Shown piece after piece: positions 37,681 to 48,486 of a DNA stretch of 64,000 nt (its first letter is position 1; each line of letters opens with the position of its first letter). The notes below the pieces were generated by a model. The model ran no database searches. It was not told where the DNA came from and saw only the letters and a program-made list of their open reading frames with translations. Origin of the DNA: Saururus chinensis (Eukaryota; Streptophyta; Magnoliopsida; Piperales; Saururaceae); contig CP141143.1 in the NCBI GenBank assembly GCA_035235625.1, forward strand, positions 25,155,092-25,219,091. Reading direction: 5' to 3'. Both the position numbers and the translations under genes were made by a program.

Positions 37681-38848
37681 TCAAACTGCTGTGCCTGCAA
37701 TGAAAGCCAAACTTTGTGAGCAAATGAACCATAAATTTGTCAACAAATATTCTTAGTGGTAAGATCACAGGCATACCAAAATGGCAATCTATGTTGAATA
37801 TGGAGATTAATTACCAGAGTCCCTTGGTGCACTGCATCTGTAGCACTCCATCCTGCTGGCGAAGTTGTGCTCATTGCACCCATTTCTGTCAGCAAAACCA
37901 AAACACCCAGTCATATACTAATGATCATAAGGTGTGTGGTACATTTGCTTAAAGATTAAAGCAAATAGTAATCTCCCACAGTTCATAAGCATGACAAAAA
38001 ATCTGTTTCAGAATGCATGCATGCTTATCATTTTGGCACAAATACATTTAAACAGATGAGAGGGTTAAAAAGTGATGTTGTGAAACTTTCCTTCTTGTCA
38101 AATTGTCACTTGAGAATCTAATCAAGAAAGCAAACAGATAAAGCATGAGATAGAAGCAAATTATCTAATATATCTATCAAGTAGATCCTAAGCTAATGAA
38201 ACAATAATTTACTAAATGAAATCATGGAGACAATCATCCGTCGTATATATCAATCATAAGGAAGCACAGGACATGAACTAAAATTACAGGGTCAAGCACT
38301 AAAGGAAGAGAACTACCATTATGCTGCTTTTACCCACTCCGTCCCATATTTTGTAAAACCAAATAGGCCACTTAATATGGGACAAAGGGATTATATATTA
38401 ACAGCCAATCCAGTGTGCTGGATAGGACCTCTTCAGCAAGAGAGCAGTACATATAACAGAAAAAAGGATTATACCTGGTACAAATCCAGTCACCCGACTT
38501 CCATCCGGTGCGGCCGCCGCCGCCGCCACTGCTGCCAAAGCCGAAGCTGCCTCTGGAACGCGGTGCTTCGTACCCGCCGGCAGATTCGTCTTTGAATGCG
38601 CCACACTTAAAGCAGCTGGAGCGGCTAGCGAAGTTGTGGGCGCCACAGTTGCCGACGGAGCAGTACCAGTCGCCTGGCCGGACATCGGAGCCGCCAAAGC
38701 CGAAGGAGGATCCCCCCCTCCCTCCGAAGGAGCCGTAGTCAACTCTGTCACCGGACCTAGGGTCTCCACACCTCTGGCAGGAATCCCTACGGCTGAAGTT
38801 CAGGTACTGGCATGACCTGCAGTTCCAGTCTCCCGGCTTCCTGTCCAT
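37681..38848 (-). CDS. RanBP2-type zinc-finger protein, 152 aa, three fingers
   Basis: Three coding exons, reconstructed by splice sites: 38848-38475, 37885-37815 and 37694-37681, ending in TGA; phases agree and give 152 codons plus stop. Introns are GT-AG (38474-37886 and 37814-37695). RanBP2-type fingers have the form W-x-C-x(2,4)-C-x(3)-N-x(6)-C-x(2)-C. They lie at residues 7-28 (GDWNCRSCQYLNF...CQRC), 60-82 (GDWYCSVGNCGAHNF...CFKC) and about 120-143. The third is completed only by the splice (GDWICT + RNGCNEHNF...CYRC). Linkers are glycine/serine-rich (GGRGGSSFGFGG, GSFGFGSSGGGGG). Plant relatives of this size are single-stranded RNA-binding nuclear/cytoplasmic proteins; the exact ligand is not shown here. 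The start ATG lies 11 nt into exon 2 and immediately precedes DRKPGDWNC. All finger cysteines are present and no stop or frameshift is seen, so this is the one apparently functional gene in the window. Confidence 0.9.
38336..38391. mobile_element. Tiny Stowaway-like MITE in intron 2 of the zinc-finger gene
   Basis: The left arm ACTCCGTCCCATATT and right arm AATATGGGACAAAGGGA form an inverted repeat (one extra base on the right) around a 23-bp centre. CTCC-GTCCCATATT is the usual Stowaway/mariner MITE terminus. It lies fully inside the intron at 37886-38474. Confidence 0.7.
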
Positions 38849-39356
38849 CTTTCTCTGGCCTAGCAATCCAAGTAAGTGACAACAATATGAGTCATTGCAC
38901 ATAGAAGTAGATAGTATAATAGAACAGAGCTACTTGCTATTCCCCCTTGTTCATACTTCAGCAAGAGTTTGCAAAAGGAAAACAATCATAACAAAATCAA
39001 ACATGTTTGGATATCAATGATCCTGTCAAAAAGACAAAAAATGTTTGGATATCCATGAAACTAGAAGACAAACAAGATCGAACATGTTCAGGGACAAAAA
39101 GCAATCAATTAGGATACTACTACTTCCGCTTCAAATCTTTAAATTAAGGAAAAATCCCGGTGGCAAACAAGAAGACAATCAGGGGCTAATTTCTGTCATT
39201 GCAAAGAACAAAAATGAATTGGGACCAACAGCCAAGTGTTTGAACTTGTTCTTGCGTGAAAAACTTGGGAAGAATAGGGCATATTGGATTAGGTGTAAAA
39301 TTGGATTCCAAGGGTTGAAAGACTTGATCAAACAACATTCAAGCCTAGGGCAATAC

Positions 39357-39420
39357 CTTGAAATTGGATACAGATCAGGAAGAGGAAACAATAAAGAGTT
39401 GAGTTGAGGAAGAGTATGTG
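39357..39420 (-). other. Probable 5' UTR exon of the zinc-finger gene
   Basis: On the minus strand, CT-rich leader-like sequence ends CCAATTTCAAG before the donor GTATTGCC (donor G at 39356). The matching acceptor TTGCTAG lies before 38859, giving a 497-bp leader intron. The 5' limit is set about 30 bp below the TATA box and is approximate. Confidence 0.6.
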
Positions 39421-39446
39421 ACATGGGTGCTTGGGGGTGGCGATGC

Positions 39447-39453
39447 ATTTATA
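39447..39453 (-). promoter_or_regulatory. TATA box for the zinc-finger gene
   Basis: TATAAAT on the minus strand within GGGCTAGTATAAATGC, about 90 bp upstream of the predicted leader-intron donor. It is followed by a C/T-rich leader, a good layout for a plant core promoter. Confidence 0.6.
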
Positions 39454-39459
39454 CTAGCC

Positions 39460-42400
39460 CAAGGGCTAAAAGGACCCGGGAATCAAAATGCTGCTTGTGA
39501 AGGGCCGGGGATGTTCTTTTTCGTGTTCTCCACCCGGCCCCCTCATCGAACAGTGGAATCGCTAAAATCTAAAAGAATCGAAGAAAAGAAAAAGGGAAGT
39601 AAAAATTGGGAGGAGGATTCCAAAGATAGAAACTGGGGAAGATAAAAAGCTTTTAACCTCTCTAGAACATGGAGGGGAAAGAGATCATCAAGTTCATGCA
39701 CACAAACACAGGCCAGACGTGTACGCAACCCTAGTTTCTACTTGGGTCTTTTACCCCCTCGAGTGAGAGGACTTCTCTTTATACGATTCCATTCTACATG
39801 CATATCTGCTTCCAAAACCGAAAGCTTTGAGATCTCTCGCCTTTTTTTGCGAGATGAGAATTACGGTGGGCATTGGTTCATCCCCCCAATCACATGGAGC
39901 CATGGGGGGCCATTGGCCTTCATCATTCTTTGGGCCCGCCAACCATGCCTTGGTCCTGCACAAATACATCTCACAGGTTGATACGTTCATTTCCTTTGAC
40001 TGGTTTCCCTTGGCACGCTGATTAGCGGATTTAGTGATCAATTTACACTGTCATGCAGCAAGAAGCAAATGCCCATGTTGCAAGGATTGGCAAAATGATA
40101 AGTGGCTCTAATTAAAATGCAACTTGGTGCCTAAAAGGGTTATCTTAATTATATTCTCTCTAATCTCCTTCTCCAAGTATGTGATATAATATGGATACAA
40201 ACAGTAATGCATTTTTGTTTGGTCGCTTAATTTCCACTTGCAGACTTTAAGGGGGATCTTATCGTCCTATGGAGCTCGAGTTTAATAAGATTCACATGGT
40301 TCCTGTACAGAAGCATTTTAGAGGGTCGGGTTCCACATCAAAGGCAATTGAAGGACTCCAACGGAATCGATTCCAATGGAGCCAAGTCCTTTCCCCCCAT
40401 ATCTGATTCTCTCTTTTCATCAATAATGCAAAAAGCTAGTGACAGCTCTTTGAATGAAGGTCTGATTCGCTTGCTTGCTAAGGATTGTATGTGGATGTAA
40501 CTGCCACTAATTCTGACTTAGTTAGAACACTGATAAAATCTAGTTATCTAGGTTTTTTTTATGTTTGATTATCTTTCATTGGCTTTAATAATCTCTACAA
40601 GGTCCATTTGTTTTACTAGATGTAATTCTCCATTAATAATACTCATCATGTCTTACATTAATAGTTCCAATTGGTTTTTCAAATTGAATAGTATGTTGCT
40701 ATATATAACTAATTAAACATGCCAATGAAGATATGTGTTGTCTGGCTCCTGCTTGTCATGCTGTATTAATTTACTGAATGATTAAGCATCTTAAACCCCA
40801 CGATAAATAAAGCAGAAGCAAACCCCGTGAGTGGGGCACATCTAATCTAATCCAACTTGTACTAACAGTTCCCGGCGACAAATCGTTGCACAAAACTTTG
40901 ACAAGTACCAGCGGTCCCACTTTTGCTGACATGGCATAATAATTTATATTCCACGTAGGATTACAGAGGGATCGATTCATGGCTGCTGACCACATGATTG
41001 GATAAGAAGGAACCAAGTCATCTATCTTCCTCTCTCGCCAGACAGCATGAATATTCCATGTAAAGAAACCTAGACAGAGACACACACCCTAACATTATTC
41101 TTATCACTAATGTTCTTCAAAGGGGGTGGCGAGTGGGTCATGCTTATATTCTCCATAATTTGTGATTTGGAACAGCTTCATCCCAACAGTGGATCACCTG
41201 CCCCCAAGATAAATAGTCATTGCTTTTCAATTGAACATTTTTTTGAATATTCCTGCTAGTACTTGTACACCCAACCTGGAACACATATCAACAAGGTCAA
41301 AGGGATCAAAAGAAGAGGAGGCTAAGAACTAATACAAAGTTGCATGAGATTGTTTTAGGACCCTTTTGAGTCAAAAAAATGCATGTCAGGCGCAACTCTG
41401 CTTACTTTAATCATTTGGCTTTCTTTTAACAATGGGTGGTGTACATGTTTCTATTGGCACTTACCATGTCTCAAGCCATGTGCCTTTTATGTGCAGCTCA
41501 AATTTCCCACCATGGATTGCCCAGTGGCCAAAATCATAGGCTACACAGGAAAAAAAAAACACATATAAGCTGTGCATTGGGTCTCTGAGGGAGGTTAGAG
41601 AGAGATACTTTTGTGTACCTTGAACCATATGTTAAGAACTAAAAAAAAAACAAAGAAGCAAAAAAATTGAGTTGGAAGAAAGAGGGAATATTGGGTGCAA
41701 GCAAATGGTGGATATCGAGAAAGGGAGAAGGCTGGCTGGGCTGGAATGATGGAAATCCTCGAGAATGATTTTGACCATCTTTTGTGGTTTTTGTATCTTT
41801 TTCCATTTCCTCCGTTTTCTCTGACCGCTTGGGTCTTTTGCTTTTCTTCACCCTGCCAAAAGGAAGATGTTTCACAATTGCATCCAGCGGTAACACAACT
41901 AGAAGAAGTCCATCTTTTATCCCTCTCTCCATCGCTCTTGATCTTTCTCTCTCATGCTGGGGTAAGAGGGGAGCAGGAATTTCAAAATCAGAGGATGATA
42001 TGCATTCCATTATCTTGGAGGCTGTGAAAGAAACGTGGCAAACTGTAAAAGGATAAAAAGAGATTCGATTCTCCCTTGGGAAATGCTTCCATGCAAGACC
42101 ACCACCACACCATCTTTACTCACTTCCTATCACGTAAAAAAGAAAAGAAAAGAAACTTTATTCTTCTATCAACCTAGTTATATGTACCTTAAACAAATCT
42201 ATATTGACATCTGTATCTATAATTACATTATTATTAAAGTAAAAACGAAACTGTGCTTATATTTCGTTCAATAATGAAAATATTTAGAAAAGAATAAAAT
42301 TTCTCTGATCTTATATCCTCTTAAATTGGTAGAAAATGTGGACTCTCGTCGTTGAACTGAAGTAAATAATCTAGGTTGGCAGAGAATTTTGCAACATTAT

Positions 42401-42463
42401 TACCCTTCAAGTATCCTCTCTAAGCAAGGTGGAGACTTTTAACTAACACTAATTTCTTGTTTT
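39460..42463. other. Upstream intergenic DNA, no recognised gene
   Basis: It includes the promoter-distal region of the zinc-finger gene. A CT-rich patch near 41640-42060 has overlapping open frames on both strands (for example a 123-aa frame ending at 41639 on the minus strand) with no family features. These are not supported as genes. Confidence 0.35.
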
Positions 42464-42696
42464 TCAAGGTGTTAGAGGCTAAGTATTTTAGGAGAAAGTC
42501 TTTCCTCAAAACCACTTCTAAGAGGAACCAGTCTCATCTTTGGCAAAGCATTATGGAAGCAAAGATTATTATGAGTTTGTGACCTGTGGGTATAGATGGA
42601 GGGTGGAAAATGAGGGAAGCATTCAGATTTGGTCAAATAAGTGGCTCCCCACTCCAACCTCATTTTGGGTCCAATCTTCATTAGCAAGGCGGGATG
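42464..42696 (+). pseudogene. L1-type LINE fragment
   Basis: Part of the region after the RT core of a plant L1 ORF2. It reads VLEAKYFRRKS...SHLWQSIMEAK in one frame. After a frameshift near 42580 it continues GYRWRVENEGSIQIWSNKWL then PTPTSFWVQSS. These match the usual vLkaKYf, SxxWxSI, Gxxw-vgnGxsIxiWxdkWLP series. It stops where the copia-type LTR begins, so it was probably cut by that insertion. Confidence 0.8.
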
Positions 42697-43091
42697 TGTT
42701 GGGCTTGTTTTTTAGTTAAAAATAAAGTGACCCAACTATCTCAATTGACATGGGTTTTAGCCTTTTAAAACTGTCAAGGTAATGGGCTTCAGTCAAAATA
42801 CCCATTAAGTTATAGTTTTAGTAGGAAATCTAGACCGTTGGCTGGCCTCTAAATAGATGGTCAGGATTCTAAAGTTCTTAACAATGGTGTTCTAGTTTAG
42901 TTATAAATATACCAATCATCCTAATATGGTGCCTTAAGTAAGAATTACTCTCAGTTAAGTTCTAAATCAGAAACACATTGTGAGGATTTACAGAAGATTA
43001 ACAAAGGAAAAGCTTCATCAAAGGGGATCAAACTCAGTTCAAACTCTAATGGTTATAGGTAAGCTTAATCTGATTATGTTTTATTCCATCA
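42697..43091 (+). mobile_element. Copia-type LTR (5' LTR remnant)
   Basis: It starts TGTTGGGCTTG and ends TTTATTCCATCA, TG...CA termini of a 395-bp LTR. A primer-binding site lies 2 bp downstream, as in Ty1/copia elements. About 190 bp of leader follow before the next element (43292). No second LTR or gag-pol is found, so only the left edge of the element remains. Confidence 0.7.
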
Positions 43092-43093
43092 AT

Positions 43094-43105
43094 TGGTATC
43101 GGAGC
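43094..43105 (+). promoter_or_regulatory. Primer-binding site, initiator tRNA-Met type
   Basis: TGGTATCGGAGC is one base off TGGTATCAGAGC, the sequence complementary to the 3' end of plant initiator tRNA-Met used to prime reverse transcription. Confidence 0.75.
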
Positions 43106-46100
43106 TAGGTTAATTGCGACTGCAACCTGGCCACCAAATGGCTGCCAGGCTACAAGTCGGATTAGACCCGCCAACCAAAGCCTCTGCCGTGGGGCATTGG
43201 GCTCTAGCCGGCACTGCCACATCATCGGCACTCTAGCCGCAAAAGAATAGTCCAGAGATAAAAAAAACTTAGGCTGCCATCGGACTGTTGGTGTAACGTC
43301 TGAGATTTTTCATCACATTTTCTTTAAAATATAATGGATGTAAATCAGGAAAAATGACGAATTACAAAACATGTGAAAATAGTTTATAATTTAAAACATC
43401 ACCCATCAATTTTCCATCCAACATTTTCCTCATTCGATCAAACATCGTACGGCCAAATCAAATATCCTCAGGTGCTACTCAAAAACAAACTTACAAATAA
43501 ATTGTTATGATCATAGACTTTAAATACAAATCTCTTGGAGGCATCCCTGAGTGCAAGTCCCATAACAGTCCACAGTCTAATCCAAATTACAAGTCCAAAA
43601 AATATAAACACCTTAATTCTCATCTCACCCAATACATTAGATCATGACACAAATAATACTCGTAGTGAGTCAAGGTTATACCTGAGTCAAAGAGAATCAA
43701 TCCACCATGGAAATGAGCATCCATCTCCAAGAGCTCTCCACCACAAATATGCAAAATGCCTCCTGAACAACGGGGCTAAAAAATAGGGTAATAAGTATTT
43801 TCATACTCAGCAGGAAAATACCCAATGGGGGAGTTCTAAACAGTAAACTCAATAAGTATATACATAGATATGTTCATACAACTCAAACATGAAGCAGGTA
43901 GGCATATAATAATCATGCACATATGCATACAATCATGCCAAATACATATCATCAAACCAATCTTACACATACACTTTTAATCAGAGTCTTACAAACTTAC
44001 TCGTATAACGTACGCTTACTCATATAACTTACACATACTTATACGACCTTACTCATACAATCTTACTCATAAACATATGTTTGTTGTCTTGCTCAGAATC
44101 ATACTCTTATAGTTGTGCTCGAAATTATACTCTTACAGTCGTGCTCAAAATCATACTCTAATAGTTGTGTTCAGAATTATACTCTTACGATCATGCTCAA
44201 AATCATACTCTTACAGTCATGCTTAAAATCATACTCTTACAGTCTTGCTCAAAAACTTACACTTACTCAAAAATGTATATACAAACTCATACAGTCGTAC
44301 ACATATTATTGACCACTGAAGCTCATTACAATTAATAAGCTCCAGTGTCAAAATAGAAAAGAATGTCACTGGGGCATTACCTTAACCTTTGGGGAGTGAC
44401 TAGGCGTCATGGACTTTTTCAAAGGTAAGGCACACCAATGTTTATGGGGCATAGGATCAAACAAGTAAAAGCAGTTCCATAATATTACTTACCTGAGCGC
44501 GCATACATAAACACCCATACATAAGGGGTCATACAATTGCTCACACTCTAGGGGTCTTATAGTGTCAATGTCACTCTTGGGTAGAAATCATACAGTATCA
44601 CTCTTGGGCAGAATCATACAACACTCTTAATAGAGCATCAAACGTCTGGGCTTAATACAACACACAGACCAAATTGAAAACATACATCGCTCTCAACAGA
44701 GCATCTGACATCTAGGGCTCAATACAGCACTCAGACAACATCCCTCAAGATAAACACCATGACAAGACATGAGAAATGCTCAACCGACTCATTATCAACT
44801 AACTCAAATACAGAACTTAATCCATCGAAACTCTCAGGTCTCAAACTCACAATGCTATCATTAACATTGCTTATGATTTAAGTTTAAAGTAAGTAAGTTA
44901 TGCGGTATAATTATGCAACAAAAACTCTCAAACATACAGTGCTCCATTGATCAAACCGAAGCTGAGCTTAATCCAAAACCCTAGTTCGTCAGGGTAGCAA
45001 ACTTCACTTAACCCATCCATCTCATGATCAAAACTCACCGTGTATCAAATCCTTACATATTCATACAATTTTAGCCATCTACCTTATGGCCAACACATCT
45101 TACTCGGAAGTCATCAAACTGAGCTCCTCATAGCCAAACTCAGTTATACCCTCTTACTTATACCTCACTTATTATGCTTATCTTTCACTTCATAATTTAA
45201 AAATTATGCTTGTTCAATTATGCAACACTCTTACTGTCTGATAATAACCTAAACATATGCTTTGATCCAAACCAATTCACTCAAATCCTCGCACGTCAAA
45301 CTCATATCCTCTGTCTTCCATCATATGCTTATGTATCCACATCTAACTCCATACCCAACCCTCTGTCAGCTCTTACCATCCATCGTCCATACCTCTGCTC
45401 CACACACACATACACATATCCATTGCACATGCGTATAGCCATCATACATACATATGTCCATCACACATATGTATAGCATACATACCATTCCGTACATAGC
45501 TTACCACAACTCACTAGCCATCACTAGTACATACAAATCCACATACGTAGCTTACCAACATACTCGCTAGCCATCACTAGTACATATATAAACCACAAAC
45601 ATAACTTATCCACATACTTGCTAGCCTCACTAGCACATACATACACATCCATACATGTAGCTTACTAACACACTCGCTAGCCATCACTTGCAGTGTAAGG
45701 ACCCTCATCTCTAAACCGGTTTTTGGTTTTTTTTAATTATTGGTTATCGTGAGATTTACGCGTTTTCTGATCTAGTCGATGATTTCATGAATAAATAGTG
45801 TTTAAGATGGTTTTAACCAAAATTAATTTTAAGATTAATGGTTTTAAGTGATTTTAAATCAAATGTGATTTTCTGGAATTTTTCTGAATTTTTCACTATT
45901 TTTCCGAAAATTAGGGTTTTGGCCGGACCCCTGTGGGCCCCACCGTCGAAATTTTGATTTTTGGGTCAAATGAACCTAGATATCTACTTAAGGTCATACA
46001 AAAATTTTCAGAATTTTATTAAGCTTAATTAGTGCTTAAATTTGCAAAATACTCATTTTTAGCATATTTTTCCTATTTACACCCCAAAACTTAACCATGC

Positions 46101-46794
46101 ATACCTCAACCCTTATTATAAAAGGGCAAACCTGAGCCATTTCCATTTTTGGGAATAGGCTAAGGAAGGAGGTCTGGCCTAATCCCCACTTAGGCCCGAA
46201 TTAGAAGCCGATTAAGGTAAGCCTACTCTAATTAAGTACTAAGCTCTAGCTTTCTCCTTAATCTCTTCTAAATCTACTAATTTCCCCATGTTTCAATTCG
46301 TTTTTAGACCTCAAAAGCTACTGATTTTTGTTTTACTATAAACCCTAACATTCAAAATTTGATTTTTACTATCAACAAGCCCAAGATCTAAGATTTAATT
46401 AGGGATTTCTTGGGTAAATTGATTTCTATTGGAGTTTAATTCAAACTCATTGTGTTTTCAAGGATTTCAAGAAGGGTGACTCTCCAATCCGAGCTTAATC
46501 AAGTGCTGAGGTAATGGGTCTTCGAAATCTCAGTTTATCCATGGTAAAATTCTTGATTTTTGGCTTATTTCGAATGGAGTTGCTTGATTTGGTGTGTTAA
46601 TGGTAAGATTAGAAAATGGAATTATTTAATCCCGATTTCTTAGGGTTTTGCATTATTATGATATGGTTTAACTTTCTGGAAGTCAAGAAGGACTTTTGAT
46701 GATGATTAAGGTGTTAGATGTAGATTTGAAGTGTTATCATTAGTGTTTCGGTTTGGATTTGCGAAAGGAAGAAGATGGACTGTTCTGCCTTGTT

Positions 46795-46960
46795 GGCGTT
46801 CGAACAGCCTGGGCCGTTCGAACGGCAACACTGTCGGAACGACAGTTTTCCAGTTCAGCTAATCGAACGGCCAGCTAGGCGTTCGAACGGCCAAACTGTG
46901 AATTTCAAAATTTTGCGTTTAACCAATCGAAAGGCCTGAAGGGCGTTCGAACGGCTACAC
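46795..46960. repeat. Cluster of CGTTCGAACG palindromes
   Basis: GGCGTTCGAACAGCC, GCCGTTCGAACGGC, ATCGAACGGCC, GGCGTTCGAACGGCC, ATCGAAAGGCC and GGGCGTTCGAACGGC lie within about 165 bp. The regular reuse of one GC-rich palindrome in AT-rich DNA suggests a structural or protein-binding role in the LTR; this is an inference. Confidence 0.8.
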
Positions 46961-48204
46961 AGTAAATTGTATGTTGTGCATGTGATGTTTATTTTAATGA
47001 TTCCACTTTAGCTTGCCAATTTCATATGAATGTGGAGTGTTTTAAGCTATATTATGCTACTGGAAATGCATGCTATTGAGTTTATGGAGTTGAGATATAT
47101 GCTTAGAGATTTGTGGAATGACTTATGTTTTGTAGCATGATGTTGGAATTGTCATCTTGAAAATTATGAATGGTTGATTTCCTTTGGATTAAGTATATTT
47201 TCAGTAGAACTATAACCTATTATTGGACTGATTTGTCATGATAGAATGTGGTTAGTTGATGTGTGGATGTTGGTGAATGCCATGACTCAAGGATGAAATG
47301 AATAATCTTATATGTGTTTAGCCTTTGTGGTTGAGTTTTCATTTGAGTTATGATTTCAATGATTTTTCTCCTATGATTTCCGCTGGAATTCATGTTTAGA
47401 TAGTAATTCACATGTGTAGTGTGGTAGTAAGTTTAATTTCAAGCATGTTGACATGCATTGTGTGAAATGCTTCTACTAGTTCACACACAAATGTGGGGGT
47501 TATATGATGATGTTGAAGCTTGATATTGTGATTATGAATGATGCATTAGGGGCTGGTGAGAGCACTTATCATGGATTAGGATTCATGTATGCCTTGCCCA
47601 CGTATGTACCATGCTGCATGCATCATGAAAATGGATTTCCAATTGAGGCTTCATCGTAGTTAATCGAATTTGACCGATTGGATGCAATGTGATGAAACTG
47701 TGTGCCAGATTGATCGGTCGTGGATTAATCGCAAGTTGATTGGTCCGAAAGGACATATTTCGATTTGAGTTCCTGTGTGGAACGAGTGCACTCCCCGGGT
47801 TGAGTATAATTAAATGGGATTATGTGGGGACGAGTTGTGTAGTTGTCTTGCAGATTGTGAGAATGTTATTATGAGTGTCATCTGGACCCTGAGAATCCAA
47901 TGTGGTATGTCATGTGCACCCCGCTACCACGTGTTCTAGGGTTCTCTGTGTGAGGACTCAGGCTCTTCCCTCTGCAGGAGATGTCCCTGGGCAAACACCC
48001 CTGCTCTAGATTCTCTGTGTGAGAATGGGACATCTTTGGCCAGGATCGTCCAGGGCGAGCAACATTAGGGATTGACAACCCTGATCTTTCTTTAATTCTT
48101 GTGTAGAATTTTGGATCATGACACGCCTTCGTGGCCTTGTCTATGCTCCCGTCTGTATGACATTAAAGTGTGATTACTCCTTGATGGAGGTTGTGATGAT
48201 ATAA

Positions 48205-48486
48205 TGCATGATGGGAATATGTATGTTAGAGATACATCCATGCAAGTTGATTATGATATGATGCATGTGGGAATATGTATGTTAGAGATACATCCATGCA
48301 GTTTGATTTTGATGTGATGCATGTGGGAATATGTATGTTAGAGATACATCCATGCAGGTTGATTTTGATGTGATGCATGTGGGAATATGTATGTTAGAGA
48401 TACATTCATGCAGGTTGATTATGATGTGATGCATGTAGGAATATGTATGTTAGAGATACATCCATGCAGGTTGATTATGCACTATG
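48205..48486 (+). repeat. 56-bp tandem repeat, about five copies
   Basis: Units start at 48213, 48269, 48325, 48381 and 48437, measured at the GGGAATATG word; exact 56-bp spacing. Each contains ATGTATGTTAGAGATACAT, an imperfect inverted repeat. Confidence 0.95.

Noticed and set aside
37225-37774. Frames overlapping the 3' region of the zinc-finger gene
   Set aside because: They coincide with 3' UTR and intron sequence of the reconstructed gene and lack conserved segments.
38377-38769. Alanine/serine-rich and proline-rich frames opposite or shifted to the zinc-finger exon
   Set aside because: Shadows of the GC-rich coding exon.
38372-38902. Reading the zinc-finger gene as one 176-aa unspliced frame
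   Set aside because: It would lose the third finger and add an upstream extension lacking features. GT-AG sites give a complete third finger and a clean stop.
41639-42056. Overlapping 90-123-aa frames on both strands
   Set aside because: No recognisable family, no splice partners, and open on both strands because of composition.
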